Source: Gemmatimonadota bacterium (GTDB lineage Bacteria > Gemmatimonadota > Gemmatimonadetes > Longimicrobiales > Gaopeijiaceae). From it: a stretch of 64,000 nt of DNA. This document shows positions 51,837 to 59,800 of the stretch, piece after piece (within the stretch, counting starts at the first letter, position 1; each line of letters opens with the position of its first letter). Below the pieces are notes generated by a model. That model had not been told where the DNA came from, made no database searches, and saw only the letters and a program-made list of their open reading frames with translations. The translations under genes were made by a program, and so were the position numbers. The stretch is taken from NCBI GenBank assembly GCA_022826005.1, contig JAJDVT010000062.1:32889-96888 (forward strand), read 5' to 3'.

Positions 51837-52189
51837 CGGTCCTCAAGGCCCAGCCGCTCCAGCGCCCGCTCGAAGCTGACCAGGCGGCGGATGAGCGCGT
51901 TGTAGCGGGAATGGGTGTCGTCCGGATGTTCGGCGCCGATGGCGAGGTAGAGCTCGATTTCGGGGGGTTGGGCGAGCGGGGGGGACGGGGGGATCTCAAG
52001 GCCGGCCAGCCGCATGCGGGTCGCGCCGACGCACACCAGCAGCGCTTCTACGGTCAGGTCGCCACGTTTCAGCGCCTCGATGCCGGAGGTGACCAGTTCC
52101 GCACCGGGAAGGCCGGGGGGGATCTCGGTCGTCTCCGGCGCGGAATGGCCCGCCGACCGGTTGGGGCCGGCCTTCGCTGAAAGCGTCAT
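51788..52189 (-). CDS. Unknown protein paired with a nucleotidyltransferase gene
   Basis: The 133-residue product contains AELVTSGIEALKRGDLTVEA, LLVCVGATRMRLAGLEIP and HSRYNALIRRLVSFERALE, suggesting an all-helical protein. Its start overlaps the stop of the nucleotidyltransferase gene by four bases, and its 3' end overlaps the convergent Nramp-like gene by about 49 bases. The arrangement resembles small two-gene accessory modules, but no family is recognised. Confidence 0.55.
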   Translation of the reverse strand: MTLSAKAGPNRSAGHSAPETTEIPPGLPGAELVTSGIEALKRGDLTVEALLVCVGATRMRLAGLEIPPSPPLAQPPEIELYLAIGAEHPDDTHSRYNALIRRLVSFERALERLGLEDRYPPNCPRSHSTTNAP

Positions 52190-52722
52190 TCGCAGATCTC
52201 ACTGGCCAGCAAGAGAACCTTCCTCCTGAAACTGGGCGGATCAATGGCCGGATAGCGCACCATGGCCGCTTCGATCGACTCGTAGAGCTCGACCAGCCGA
52301 CTCGCACGAATCAGCCTGAGCCTGCCCATCTCCCGCGCGTCCGACCAGTCCAGTTCGTGCCCCCGCTCCAGCTTCGCCAGAGCCTGGGCGTAGAAGTCGT
52401 AGTGATAGTAGTCCACGGAGCCGTAGCGGTCGATGAACGGGCTGCGCTCACGCCAGCCGGGCAATGGAGGGATGAAGTCGTCCGGGGCTGCCAGTTCGAC
52501 GTTGATGTTCAGTGCCTCCTTGGCCCGGGCAATGGCTTCGAAGACGCCCTCCGGCTCCGGATCCAGCTTGAGGTCGATGTCCACCGTCGCCTCCCGCCAC
52601 CCCACCAGTACCGCGGAGCTGCCGCCGACGAGAAGGATCCGCCCCGGACCCGTTGCCTCCCGGCCCAGGCGCCGCATCAGCTCCCGCACCGTGTCGGCGC
52701 CGGCCGGAAGGCGCGCCCTCAC
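52186..52722 (-). CDS. DUF6036-type nucleotidyltransferase
   Basis: The 178-residue protein has the nucleotidyltransferase pattern RILLVGGSSAVLVGWREATV with two carboxylates in DIDLKLDPEP, then ALNINVELAAPDDFIPPLPG and LIRASRLVELYES. The fold is that of DUF6036/AbiEii-like enzymes found in abortive-infection and toxin-antitoxin systems. Its GTG overlaps the FKBP stop upstream (GTGA) and its stop overlaps the next start, so all three genes are coupled. Role unproven. Confidence 0.7.
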   Translation of the reverse strand: MRARLPAGADTVRELMRRLGREATGPGRILLVGGSSAVLVGWREATVDIDLKLDPEPEGVFEAIARAKEALNINVELAAPDDFIPPLPGWRERSPFIDRYGSVDYYHYDFYAQALAKLERGHELDWSDAREMGRLRLIRASRLVELYESIEAAMVRYPAIDPPSFRRKVLLLASEICE

Positions 52723-53177
52723 CGCTCCTCGATCCGGAAGAGCTGGATCTGGAAGTACAGCGTCTCGTTGGGGCCGACCAGGCCGTCGCCGACACCGGAC
52801 CAGCCGTAGCCGAGCCGGCCGGGGACGATGACCTCGAAGTGGCTGCCGGGCGACATCAGCTCGAGGGCTTCGCGGAAGCCGCGGATGAGTTCCCGCAGGG
52901 CGAGCACGTCCGGCTGTCCGCGCTCGTAGGACGAGTCGATCACGGTGCCGTCTTCGAGCCTGGTGCTGTAGTGGACGAGCACCCGGTCGCGTGATGTCGG
53001 CTTCGGGCCGACGCCCTCCTGGAGGACCTTGTACCTGAGCCCGCTGCGGGTGGTGATGAAGCCGTCCGCGTCGGGGGTGAGGTCTGCGACGGCCTGTTCG
53101 CCGCCGCTGGCGCAGGCGGTGGCGGCAAGGAGGAGGAACAGGCGGGCTCCGTGGCGGGCGGCTCTGCGCGGTGTCAC
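52719..53177 (-). CDS. FKBP-type peptidyl-prolyl isomerase lipoprotein (copy 1)
   Basis: The 152-residue protein has a lipoprotein signal (LFLLLAATAC) and an FKBP domain: SGLRYKVLQEGVGPKPTSRD, VLVHYSTRLEDGTVIDSS, REALELMSPGSHFEVIVP, LGYGWSGVGDGLVGPNETL. It assists proline isomerisation in the periplasm. The start is GTG at 53177; upstream an ATG with a good ribosome site opens a 7-codon frame (MPKGIK, 53174-53194) whose stop overlaps that GTG. The paralogue at 55503 is collinear with that ATG, so copy 1 appears frameshifted at its 5' end. Confidence 0.82.
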   Translation of the reverse strand: MTPRRAARHGARLFLLLAATACASGGEQAVADLTPDADGFITTRSGLRYKVLQEGVGPKPTSRDRVLVHYSTRLEDGTVIDSSYERGQPDVLALRELIRGFREALELMSPGSHFEVIVPGRLGYGWSGVGDGLVGPNETLYFQIQLFRIEER

Positions 53178-53231
53178 TTGATTCCCTTTGGCATCGGTGT
53201 CTCCTGTTGGCTGTGGACCCGTCCGACGCGG

Positions 53232-53288
53232 GCTGGCCGAAGGCGCCCGGACCCCAAAGGTAGGGCCGGCCCACGGTCGCCGCATCCG
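53232..53288 (-). pseudogene. Remnant of an alpha-hydroxy-acid dehydrogenase gene
   Basis: The minus strand reads VGRPYLWGPGAFGQP, matching VGRPYLWGLGAFGQP in the dehydrogenase at 56048 (DNA 56161-56217). It stands ahead of FKBP copy 1 exactly as the intact dehydrogenase stands ahead of FKBP copy 2. The rest of the gene is gone. This shows the FKBP pair came from a segmental duplication. Confidence 0.75.
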
Positions 53289-53644
53289 CGCGCCGGGCCG
53301 GGCTCCCGGGGCGCAGAACCCACACGACCCTCGGGCATCGGCATGGACGACTTTTGCACGGTTCGGCTCCGGGAACTGTCTATGTCATCAGGTGGGCAAT
53401 TCAGCCCGCGGATGACCATGGAGGGAACGGGATGGCCGACAGGGGTCAGGTGGAGAGCTGGACTCAGGGGAACGACAGAGGGATGTCGGCGGTGGCGGCA
53501 AGGCATGGGGCCCGGACGGGCCGGGCAGGTGCCAGTCATGACGGGGGTGATCACGTTGACGAGGTGCTTGTCCACCGTCTATTCTTTGACGAGCACACGG
53601 GTGTAGTGCTTGCAGTTTCCACATGAGGAGGAGAGTGAGAGCAA

Positions 53645-53779
53645 ATGCCGGACTGGCTGACGTTGGTTGTGCTGGCCCTGCTGATGGCCTTGGCTGCGGC
53701 GGGGGTCGGGCTGTCGGGGGGCGTCATGTTGACCCTCTTCGCGCGCGGGCGCGGTTCCGCTCGCAAGGGCGACGAATAG
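53645..53779 (+). CDS. 44-residue membrane micropeptide upstream of a propeller gene
   Basis: An ATG at 53645, behind GAGGAGGAGAG, opens a 44-codon frame: PDWLTLVVLALLMALAAAGV, a glycine-rich turn, a second short hydrophobic run (GGVMLTLFA) and a basic tail (RGRGSARKGDE). It ends 17 bases before the propeller gene start at 53797. Like the micropeptide at 17320 it is a single-pass membrane peptide with a positively charged end beside the same propeller subfamily. Confidence 0.55.
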   Translation: MPDWLTLVVLALLMALAAAGVGLSGGVMLTLFARGRGSARKGDE

Positions 53780-53796
53780 GGCTATCACTCTGGCCG

Positions 53797-55118
53797 TTGG
53801 CACCGATAACGTGCCTGGCTTGGGCCGCGACGGTTAGCCCCGCCCTCGGCCAGCACCAGATAGACCTGCCGGTCGGAGACCGAAAGTTGTCGGCGGACTT
53901 CGAGGATGTGCTGCGTATCGGTGTCAATGACGGCGTAGCGCTCTCAGACATCACCAGCATCGGATTCGCGCCCAACGGGAATGTGCTGATCGGTGACTTC
54001 GCCGTCCAGAGTGGTTTGCGCGTTCTCGTGGTCGATCTGGCTGGCGATGTCGTCGCCGAGTTCGGTCGCCGTGGCGAGGGGCCCGGCGAGTTCCGGGGCA
54101 TCGTGCTTCAGTTATTCTCGCTGGCAGATGGCCGCGTCGCCATCCCGGACAAGGGGCAGGGGGCGTACCATGTGTTCGGCCCAGACGGAGAACTTCAGCG
54201 AATGGTCCGTATGCTGCGCGGTGCATCGGGCAATCAGCTGGGCGCCGATGCCCTTGCTGGCGCGGACGAACTGCGAGAACTGGTGCCAGACCGTACCGGC
54301 AACCTCTTCTCGCGCGTTGCCAAGGTGACGGAGACGGCATTCGACACGACCACAATGGTGGTCGCGATTACCGAGAGAGAAGGTCCGCGCGAGGTGCAGC
54401 GGCTGCTTCTCGATGGAGATGAGGTCAGCTACACGCCGGTTGTGAGCGGTTGGGTGCCACCCGGAGCGGGAACACCCAGGGTGATTGAACTGGGTTTCGG
54501 CGATACCGAGGCGGGCAGTTCCGGCAATGCGCCCATCGCCTTTCTGCCAAAGCTGTTGTTCACCGGCCTGCCGGACGGGGGAATCGCGTACTCGGACTCC
54601 TCGGCCTACGCGATCAAGATTGCAGGGTCGGATGGCGTACTGGAACGCGTTCTGCGTCGGAGGCTCCCGGAACGACCGGTTACACTACGCCTGCGGCGAG
54701 CGTACCGCCAATGGCGGGAAGACCGGATCAAGGAGGAGACGGACGAGGCGCTGGCAGACCTTGGGCGTGATATGCTCGAGCGCACCGAATACTACCCGCA
54801 CATCCCTCCAGTCGACGACCTGAAAGCGACATGGGACGGGACGCTGTGGTGCTCCGCACTCCCGCCGACGGGTTCCCGTGGGAGGAGAACGAGAACACGA
54901 GCGCTCTGTCGTTCGGAATAAGCCTATTGAGACTCGACCGCGGCCCGGCGCCGATCGATGTCGTCACTGCGGATGGGCGGTACGTGGGCACGTTTCCCGC
55001 CGGAGCAACGGCAATGCCAGTCGCATTCGGACCGGATGGGCTTGCAGCGTTCGTGGAAGCCGACGAGATGGATGTCCAGACCGTCGTGATCCGCCGTCTG
55101 CAGGTTGAAGTTAGGTGA
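53797..55118 (+). pseudogene. Exported 6-bladed beta-propeller gene with a late frameshift
   Basis: The first frame (TTG 53797, signal APITCLAWAATVSPALGQ) encodes blades collinear with the 17455 protein: DFEDVLRIGVNDG, RVLVVDLAGDVVAEFGRRGE, GPGEFRG, SGWVPPGAGTP, YSDSSAYAIKI and [11 protein letters not shown]. At about 54850 the homology jumps frame: the next frame carries [47 protein letters not shown] and [11 protein letters not shown]. Adding one G in TGGTG would restore the family reading TLWVLR. It is either a real mutation or a sequencing error. Confidence 0.8.
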
Positions 55119-55399
55119 AGTTGTGCGGCAGTGGCAGTAGAGTGCGGCGTGGCCCCGGAATCCCCGCATTGTTGAAAAGCTACAGCGGGTCGGATGCCGT
55201 GCGTGCATGTCCACCCGCTCTGCCGGTGTCGAGGTCAGGGCCTTGGACATGCTGTCGCGGACAAGCCACCACGATAATGTACTCCGGCTCGACAAGTAGG
55301 GTGTCCCTCCCACCCGCTGCGCCGGGCCAGCGGGAGCCGTGCCCCGGGATGCTGCCTCGGTGAAGTAGCGCCGCATGCGTTGCAGGAGGCGCGCAACAG
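55119..55399. other. Intergenic region between convergent operons
   Basis: Apart from the hairpin at 55400-55419, no gene or clear element is visible in this region between the convergent propeller and FKBP/micropeptide genes. Confidence 0.5.
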
Positions 55400-55419
55400 C
55401 CGCCGGCTGAAGCCGGCGG
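55400..55419. terminator. Strong GC hairpin after the FKBP copy 2 operon
   Basis: CCGCCGGCT-ga-AGCCGGCGG is a perfect 9-bp stem with a 2-base loop, located three bases past the stop of the micropeptide at 55423. It is well placed as a terminator for the minus-strand operon, although no T-run follows on that strand. Confidence 0.5.
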
Positions 55420-55422
55420 TCA

Positions 55423-55506
55423 CTACGACGGGCCGTCGCGCGCCAGCATGTACGCGAATCCCCCGACCAGTGCGAGCGCCACGACGATCGCAATGACCGT
55501 GATCAC
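55423..55506 (-). CDS. 27-residue membrane micropeptide coupled to FKBP
   Basis: A GTG at 55506 overlaps the FKBP stop (GTGA) and opens 27 codons encoding ITVIAIVVALALVGGFAYML, then ARDGPS. It is a single membrane helix with a short charged end. The overlap and the terminator-like hairpin just after it support real translation. It is much smaller than standard gene-calling cut-offs. Confidence 0.5.
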   Translation of the reverse strand: MITVIAIVVALALVGGFAYMLARDGPS

Positions 55507-55955
55507 CGCTCGACGATGTCCAGGAGTTCGATCTCGAAGACCAGCGTCGCGTTGGGACCGATCAGCTCGCCGCGGCCCGCCTCGCCGTAGCCCAGCTCCG
55601 GCGGGATGGTGACCCGGATCTGACTCCCCACCGACATCAGCTGCAAGGCCTCGCCGAATCCCTCGATCACTCCGTCCACATTGAATTCGGAAGGCTGGCC
55701 GTTGTCGTAGGACGAGTCGAACTGGGTGCTGTCGGTCAGCATCCCGCGGTAGTGGACGCGCACGCGGTCGTTCGCCGTGGGACTGGGACCATCACCCTCG
55801 CGGAGCGTCTCGATCTGCAAGCCGGTCTCGGTTGTGATCATGCCGGAGTCGGCGTCCCCGCAGGCTGCCGCGGCCGCGAGCGTGGTGGCGATGACGAGTG
55901 CTGCAACGATGGTGAGCGGTCGAGATGCGCTCGCCTGCTTGATTCCCTTTGACAT
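55503..55955 (-). CDS. FKBP-type peptidyl-prolyl isomerase lipoprotein (copy 2)
   Basis: The 150-residue protein has a lipoprotein signal (VIATTLAAAAAC) and an FKBP domain: TGLQIETLREGDGPSPTAND, RVRVHYRGMLTDSTQFDSS, GFGEALQLMSVGSQIRV, IPPELGYGEAGRGELIGPN and LVFEIELLD. It is the intact paralogue of copy 1 and lies 92 bases downstream of the alpha-hydroxy-acid dehydrogenase. AGGAG precedes the ATG at 55955. Confidence 0.9.
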   Translation of the reverse strand: MSKGIKQASASRPLTIVAALVIATTLAAAAACGDADSGMITTETGLQIETLREGDGPSPTANDRVRVHYRGMLTDSTQFDSSYDNGQPSEFNVDGVIEGFGEALQLMSVGSQIRVTIPPELGYGEAGRGELIGPNATLVFEIELLDIVER

Positions 55956-56047
55956 GGTGTCTCCTGTTGGCTGATTCATGGTGAATGTGACGACGGCCGG
56001 GCCCCCGGCGCCTTGTCCGCGCCGGGACTGGACAAATCCAGTGGTGC

Positions 56048-57343
56048 CTATCCCGTCCCGATCGACGACGCGCCGATGCTTGCCAGCGACGGGGTGCCGG
56101 CGAGCCGCATCGTGATCGCCAGCTCGCGCCGGAGGATCTCCAGGACCCGCTCGACGCCGGGCTGGCCAAATGCGCCCAGGCCCCAAAGGTAGGGGCGGCC
56201 CACCGCGACCGCGTCGGCGCCCCGGGCGATCCCCTTGAAGATATCGCTGCCGCGGCGGAAGCCGCCGTCGACGATCACCGGGACACGCCGGTTTACGGCG
56301 TTTGCGATCTCCGGCAGCGCGTCGATGGTTGCCTGCCCGCTGCCCTCGGAGCGGCCGCCGTGGTTCGAAACCCAGATCGCGTCGATGCCGTGCTCCAGGG
56401 CGAGCCGCGCGTCCTCGTGCGTCATCAGCCCCTTCACGACGATCCTCTGGTCGGTGATTTCGCGCAGCTGCCCGATGAAGTCCCACGTCATGCCGGGGGT
56501 GCGGAAGTCGGCGGGGCGGTATTCTGTTCCCTGGAACATGGGCTTGACCGTGGGCGCGCGGCCTCCCGGGCGGTGGCAGGACACGCAGGTGCGGTCATCG
56601 GTGCGCGACCATCGCTCCAGGGTGAGGCGGTTGCTGCCCCCGGGAAGGTCCACCGTGAGGACGATGACGGGGCATCCTGCCGCGCGGACACGCTCCACCA
56701 CGGCCTCGGTGACCGACCAGTTGGAGGTCGCGTAAAGCTGGTACCACACGGGCTCGCCGCGGGCGTCGTTGACCTCTTCGACCGCGGTCGATGTGACGGT
56801 CGAGAGAACCTGCAGGTGGCCAGCGGCCTGCGCGGCCCGGGCGGTCGCGAGTTCGCCCTCGGGGTGGAAGCCCTTCTGGCTCCCGCACGGCGCGATGATG
56901 ATCGGCGTGGGCCACTCGCGCCCGAAGAGCGTGACACGGGTGTCGAGGCGGCTGACGTCGACCAGACGGCGGGCGCGGATGTGGATGCGCTCCAGCGCGG
57001 CCCGGTTGCCGAGCTGGGTCTCCTCGCCGTCGACGCCGGTCTGGATGTAGCCGAAGTGGGCGGGCGGGACGGTGGTGGCGGCGACGCGCTCCATGTCGAA
57101 GACGTCGAGGGCGGCGGCGGCCTCGGAGGGCAGCGGTGGGGCCCCGCCATGGCTGAACGGGCCGAGGGGGTTGGCGGGGGCCGGGGGGGTGCTCTGGCCG
57201 GTTGGCAGGGGGCCGGAGCCGGATGGGGCGGTGCCGGGGCGGGGCGGGGCGCACCCCGGGATGGTGGCCAGCAGCGGGCTGGCAGCGAGCCAGCGCAGGA
57301 AGCGGCGGCGGTCGGGGGTGGGGGGCGAAGCGCGATGTGCCAT
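56048..57343 (-). CDS. Tat-exported alpha-hydroxy-acid dehydrogenase with a CxxCH motif
   Basis: The 431-residue protein has a twin-arginine signal (RRRFLRWLAASPLL) and lipobox IPGC, then the FMN-dependent lactate-dehydrogenase fold: Y99 in HFGYIQTGVD, PIIIAPCGSQKGFHPEGE, K304 in VVKGLMTHEDA, H328 in VSNHGGR with R331, and GRPYLWGLGAFG. In the loop between strands 4 and 5 it carries C253-V-S-C256-H257, a c-type heme attachment motif. A periplasmic lactate- or glycolate-type dehydrogenase passing electrons to its own heme c would be novel; without heme the motif could bind metal. Confidence 0.87.
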   Translation of the reverse strand: MAHRASPPTPDRRRFLRWLAASPLLATIPGCAPPRPGTAPSGSGPLPTGQSTPPAPANPLGPFSHGGAPPLPSEAAAALDVFDMERVAATTVPPAHFGYIQTGVDGEETQLGNRAALERIHIRARRLVDVSRLDTRVTLFGREWPTPIIIAPCGSQKGFHPEGELATARAAQAAGHLQVLSTVTSTAVEEVNDARGEPVWYQLYATSNWSVTEAVVERVRAAGCPVIVLTVDLPGGSNRLTLERWSRTDDRTCVSCHRPGGRAPTVKPMFQGTEYRPADFRTPGMTWDFIGQLREITDQRIVVKGLMTHEDARLALEHGIDAIWVSNHGGRSEGSGQATIDALPEIANAVNRRVPVIVDGGFRRGSDIFKGIARGADAVAVGRPYLWGLGAFGQPGVERVLEILRRELAITMRLAGTPSLASIGASSIGTG

Positions 57344-57464
57344 GGTGGCAATGTGTGATGGCCGGGGGGGTCGTACAAGATGGATGAGCCCAGCGCGCGC
57401 CCGCGGTTATTATTGACCGATCGACGCACCACACCTCGTTCCCGCCTGGCGCGGATTCGTTCGA

Positions 57465-58721
57465 ATGAAGAAGTCCTCCGGCAAGCCCCGCCTCCACCGC
57501 AACGTCTGGGCCGCGAGCGGCACCAGTTTCCTGACGGACGTGTCGAGCGAGATGCTCCTCAACGTCCTGCCGCTTTTCCTGTCGAATGTGCTTGGGGTGC
57601 GGGTCTGGGCTGTAGGGGTCGTGGAAGGACTGGCCGACGCGACCGCCAGCATCCTCAAGCTGTATTCGGGGTGGCTTTCGGACCGCCTGGGGACGCGGAA
57701 GTGGCCGGCGGTTGCCGGGTACGCGATCTCGGCGGTGTCCAAGCCGTTCTATCTGCTTGCTTCGGCGTGGGGGACGGTGGCCGCAATCCGGTGGGGGGAC
57801 CGGGTGGGGAAGGGGGTCCGCACGGCGCCCCGCGACGCGCTGCTTGCCGATTCGACCCCGCCCGGGCGGCGGGGACTCGCCTTCGGGCTGCACCGGGCGG
57901 CGGATACGGCGGGGGCCGTGATCGGGATCGGGGTGTCGATCTGGGTGGTGCAACAGGTGCAGGGTGGTGGGGCGCTGCTGGAAGCGGAGACGTTTCGCAG
58001 TCTGGTGTTGTGGAGCCTCGTCCCCGCGTTCCTGGGGGTGGGGGTCCTGGCGATAGGCGCGCGGGATATCGGTAGACGGAAGGGTGGGGAGGAGGACTCG
58101 AAGAGCGGGAATGCAGGTCGCCCCCGTCCTGGCCTGCGCGGCCTCGGCCGGGGCTTCGCGGCATTCGTCGTGTGCAGCGTGGTCTTCGAACTCGGCAACT
58201 CCGCGGACGCCTTCCTTGTGCTCCGGGCGCAGGAGCGCGGCCTGTCGGTGGCCGGGATCCTGTGGCTGCTTCTCGCCTTCAACGTGGTGTACACGCTCGT
58301 GTCGACGCCCGCCGGAGCGCTTGCCGACCGGATCCCCCGCAAGCGGGTGGTGGCGGCGGCCTGGGCCCTCTACGCGCTCGTCTACCTGGGCTTCGCAATG
58401 GCGGAATCGGTCACGCACGTGGCGGCGCTGTACCTGCTGTACGGCTGCTATCACGGGCTCGCGGCCGGTGCGGCCAGGGCGATGGTCGCGGACCTGGTGC
58501 CGGCCACCCGGCGCGGGACGGCCTACGGGGGGTACGCCGCGGCGATCGGCTTGGCCACGCTGCCGGCGTCGGTGCTCGCGGGCGTGCTCTGGGAGGGCCT
58601 CTTCGCCTGGGAGGGATTCGGTCCGGCGGCACCCTTCGTCTTCGGCGCGGCGATGGCTTCGGCCGCGGCGGTCCTGCTCCTGGTGATGGTTCCCGGCGGG
58701 CGAGTCAATGGCGCGGCGTGA
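57465..58721 (+). CDS. Major facilitator superfamily transporter
   Basis: The 418-residue protein has 12 predicted helices with the MFS N-half motif SDRLGTRKWPAVAGYA and the C-half ADRIPRKRVVAAAW, the family's gating signatures. WGDRVGKGVRTAPRDALLAD is typical of the MFS subgroup of unknown substrate found in many soil and marine bacteria. A Lys/Glu-rich loop (GRRKGGEEDSKSGN) joins the halves. Specific substrate cannot be assigned. Confidence 0.85.
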   Translation: MKKSSGKPRLHRNVWAASGTSFLTDVSSEMLLNVLPLFLSNVLGVRVWAVGVVEGLADATASILKLYSGWLSDRLGTRKWPAVAGYAISAVSKPFYLLASAWGTVAAIRWGDRVGKGVRTAPRDALLADSTPPGRRGLAFGLHRAADTAGAVIGIGVSIWVVQQVQGGGALLEAETFRSLVLWSLVPAFLGVGVLAIGARDIGRRKGGEEDSKSGNAGRPRPGLRGLGRGFAAFVVCSVVFELGNSADAFLVLRAQERGLSVAGILWLLLAFNVVYTLVSTPAGALADRIPRKRVVAAAWALYALVYLGFAMAESVTHVAALYLLYGCYHGLAAGAARAMVADLVPATRRGTAYGGYAAAIGLATLPASVLAGVLWEGLFAWEGFGPAAPFVFGAAMASAAAVLLLVMVPGGRVNGAA

Positions 58722-58728
58722 CCTCTCC

Positions 58729-59796
58729 TCAGTTGCCGCTCGGCTGAAAACGCACCAGCACCGGAAGGTGGTTGCTCGTCGTCTCCCGGTAGTTCGGGAT
58801 CAGGCGGTCGACCCGGTACACCAGCGTCGATCCCGCCCGGTACCACGCCATCACCTCATTGGACGCAAGGATGTGGTCGATGATGTCGTCAAAACCAATG
58901 ATCGAGGTCTGGCCCGCGGCACTGAGTTCGGCCGTTGGGAAGCCCCAGTCGGCGGTGGCGTTCACGAATACGCGGTAGGGGGTGTCCCGCCCGAGTGTGA
59001 TGGACTGGTCCACGTCATCGTTCCAGTCGCCGGGCACAAGAACCAGCGCGTCGGGCCAAGTGGAGTCGAGGTACTCCTTGAGGCCGTGGGCGCCTGCGGC
59101 GCGGCGCTCCCAGGAGGCGGTGTCCGCCCTGGCCTTGGCGTGCAGCACGACGACGACCGCGTCATGCGTGGCCCCTTCGAAGGTAAGCCGGGTCGAGACT
59201 TCCAGCGGCGGGCGTCCGGCGAAGGCGTGGTCGAGGTCGGAGCGAATGATGCGCGCGGAGACAGGCTGGAGGATCGCCGTCTTGTAGATCACCCCCACCT
59301 TGATCTCGTTGATGTGATAGGAGTCGCTGCCGCCGACCACGATCGGGTCGTTGGCGAGCAGGCCGTCGTATCCCGGCAGGTTCTCGATGAGGTTCTCGAA
59401 GGCGGTGCGGTTGATCACCTCCTGCACGCCCCACACGTCGGCGTCGGTGCCGAGGATCACGTCGCGTACGCGGGCGATCTGCAGGAGATCGTCCGAAGGC
59501 TCCTGGTTGGGAGCGCCGAAGTTGAGGAGGTTCCAGGTCGCCAGATCAATGGTGGAAGCGGAGCCCTGCGCGGGGATCGCGATCGGGTCGGGGAGGGTGG
59601 GGGGTGGCTCGGGGGGTGGAACGGTTGGGGGGTCCGAGCCGCCGCAGGCGGCGAGGGTGAGGAAGCAGAATGTAACGAGGACATGACATTCTGTAATGCG
59701 ACCGTTACGCTGTGGCCGGGCGAACCCGAGGCGGACGAACTCGTTCCGGACCGGCGCGACCTGTTTCTTGCCGTGGCGGCGTTCGGGCATGGGCAT
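58729..59796 (-). CDS. Endonuclease/exonuclease/phosphatase-family lipoprotein
   Basis: The frame encodes a lipobox (LTLAACGGS) after a long N-terminal region, then the EEP fold: LATWNLLNFGAPN, DADVWGVQEVINRTAFENLI, VVLHAKARADTASWERRA, LVPGDWNDDVDQ and ETTSNHLPVLVRFQPSGN. These are the divalent-metal catalytic motifs of DNase I-like hydrolases. The ATG at 59796 (or 59790) is used for lack of a better one, although 45 residues before the lipobox is long; a closer unusual start cannot be excluded. Stop and start of the neighbour are 4 bases apart. Confidence 0.75.
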   Translation of the reverse strand: MPMPERRHGKKQVAPVRNEFVRLGFARPQRNGRITECHVLVTFCFLTLAACGGSDPPTVPPPEPPPTLPDPIAIPAQGSASTIDLATWNLLNFGAPNQEPSDDLLQIARVRDVILGTDADVWGVQEVINRTAFENLIENLPGYDGLLANDPIVVGGSDSYHINEIKVGVIYKTAILQPVSARIIRSDLDHAFAGRPPLEVSTRLTFEGATHDAVVVVLHAKARADTASWERRAAGAHGLKEYLDSTWPDALVLVPGDWNDDVDQSITLGRDTPYRVFVNATADWGFPTAELSAAGQTSIIGFDDIIDHILASNEVMAWYRAGSTLVYRVDRLIPNYRETTSNHLPVLVRFQPSGN

Positions 59797-59800
59797 GGGA

